A program made the translations under genes and the position numbers. From positions 1 through 12,916 of the forward strand of contig CAYGRM010000181.1 in assembly GCA_964352225.1 (NCBI GenBank): DNA of 12,916 nt, written 5' to 3'. Position 1 is the first letter of the stretch; each line of letters opens with the position of its first letter. Below are positions 12,636 to 12,916 of this stretch, one piece after another. The DNA is from CAJQQY01 sp964352225 (GTDB lineage: Bacteria > Bacteroidota > Bacteroidia > Chitinophagales > Saprospiraceae). The notes beneath the pieces were generated by a model that was not told the origin of the DNA, made no database searches, and worked only from the letters and a program-made list of their open reading frames with translations.

Positions 12636-12916
12636 TTGAAACATATAACACAAAAATATCTGTTTTCTATACTGCTTTTTTTGACTTTGGGAATTCAATC
12701 CTTGAGTGCCCAAGTTGATAAAATAGTAAATGAAAAAAAGGACTCAACTGCAACCAAACGCTACAGTTTTGTTCCGTTGCCCTTGGTTTATTTTACCCCC
12801 GAAACTCGCTGGGGTTTTGGGGCAGGTGCATTTCTTTCTTTTCGATTTGAAAATCAGACTCAGGATGTGCTCCCTTCACAATTACAAATCGGATTTGCTT
12901 ATACTTTAGAAAATCA
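12636..12916 (+). CDS. BamA/TamA-like (Omp85) outer-membrane protein, N-terminal fragment, TTG start
   Basis: The frame runs from a TTG at 12636 to the end of the window (93 codons). Read with initiator Met it gives KHITQKYLFSILLFLTLG and on to SLSAQ: a good signal peptide with cleavage after A25. No ATG exists in this frame upstream or before the signal peptide, so TTG is the best start; the frame also stays open upstream without a better one. The mature part, YSFVPLPLVYFTPETRWGFG then AGAFLSFRFENQTQD and PSQLQIGFAYTLENQ, reads like the first barrel strands of Bacteroidota BamA/TamA-family (bacterial surface antigen) proteins, where 'P.P...YTPET..GFGA' is typical. No POTRA domain precedes the barrel in what is seen. 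The rest lies beyond the window, so function in protein or lipid insertion cannot be judged. Confidence 0.68.
   Translation, partial: MKHITQKYLFSILLFLTLGIQSLSAQVDKIVNEKKDSTATKRYSFVPLPLVYFTPETRWGFGAGAFLSFRFENQTQDVLPSQLQIGFAYTLEN

Noticed and set aside
12477..12713. 78-codon minus-strand frame
   Set aside because: It lies antisense to the signal peptide of the terminal outer-membrane gene and over its likely promoter; its product is low-complexity with no recognisable features.

Overview
The window looks like a chromosomal stretch from a member of the Bacteroidota. Four things point that way: AT-rich DNA, outer-membrane protein families typical of the phylum (a carboxypeptidase-regulatory-domain TonB receptor, a GIN-domain protein, a DUF4412-like secreted protein, a BamA/TamA-like barrel), almost no Shine-Dalgarno sequences, and -7 promoter motifs of the TAnnTTTG type. 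Genus cannot be read from the sequence. No transposase, integrase, tRNA, rRNA or CRISPR array was seen.

Layout. Bases 4-540 (+) hold the 3' part of a repetitive GIN/DUF2807-type protein, whose frame is closed by a stop at the first three bases of the window. It converges on a block of minus-strand genes: a secreted DUF4412-like protein (634-1407), a previously uncalled 54-residue single-pass membrane peptide (1577-1741), a DUF2452 protein (2070-2522) and a membrane-anchored coiled-coil protein (2649-3647) with its own terminator. A plus-strand block follows: a PolB-like DEDDy 3'-5' exonuclease (4038-4787), ribulose-phosphate 3-epimerase rpe (4964-5629), a non-SusC TonB-dependent receptor (5769-8339) and an unrecognised membrane-anchored protein (8749-9423). 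A minus-strand operon comes next, with an ECF sigma factor (11515-12138) followed 33 bases later by a 580-residue single-pass membrane protein that is the likely anti-sigma/sensor (9739-11481). The window ends in the first 93 codons of a BamA/TamA-like outer-membrane protein (from 12636, +, TTG start).

The genes are mostly ordinary envelope and housekeeping functions. The sigma/membrane-protein pair is the one clear two-gene regulatory unit, and its membrane partner shows no FecR-type region that I can recognise. The more unusual content is between the genes: nearly every intergenic gap on the right two-thirds carries an imperfect palindrome. Two related ~80-95 bp palindromes bracket rpe. A 290 bp palindrome after the TonB receptor appears to have a second, 92 bp palindrome inserted cleanly into its left arm. 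These look like non-coding, REP/MITE-like dispersed elements, but only a genome-wide search could show that they are dispersed.
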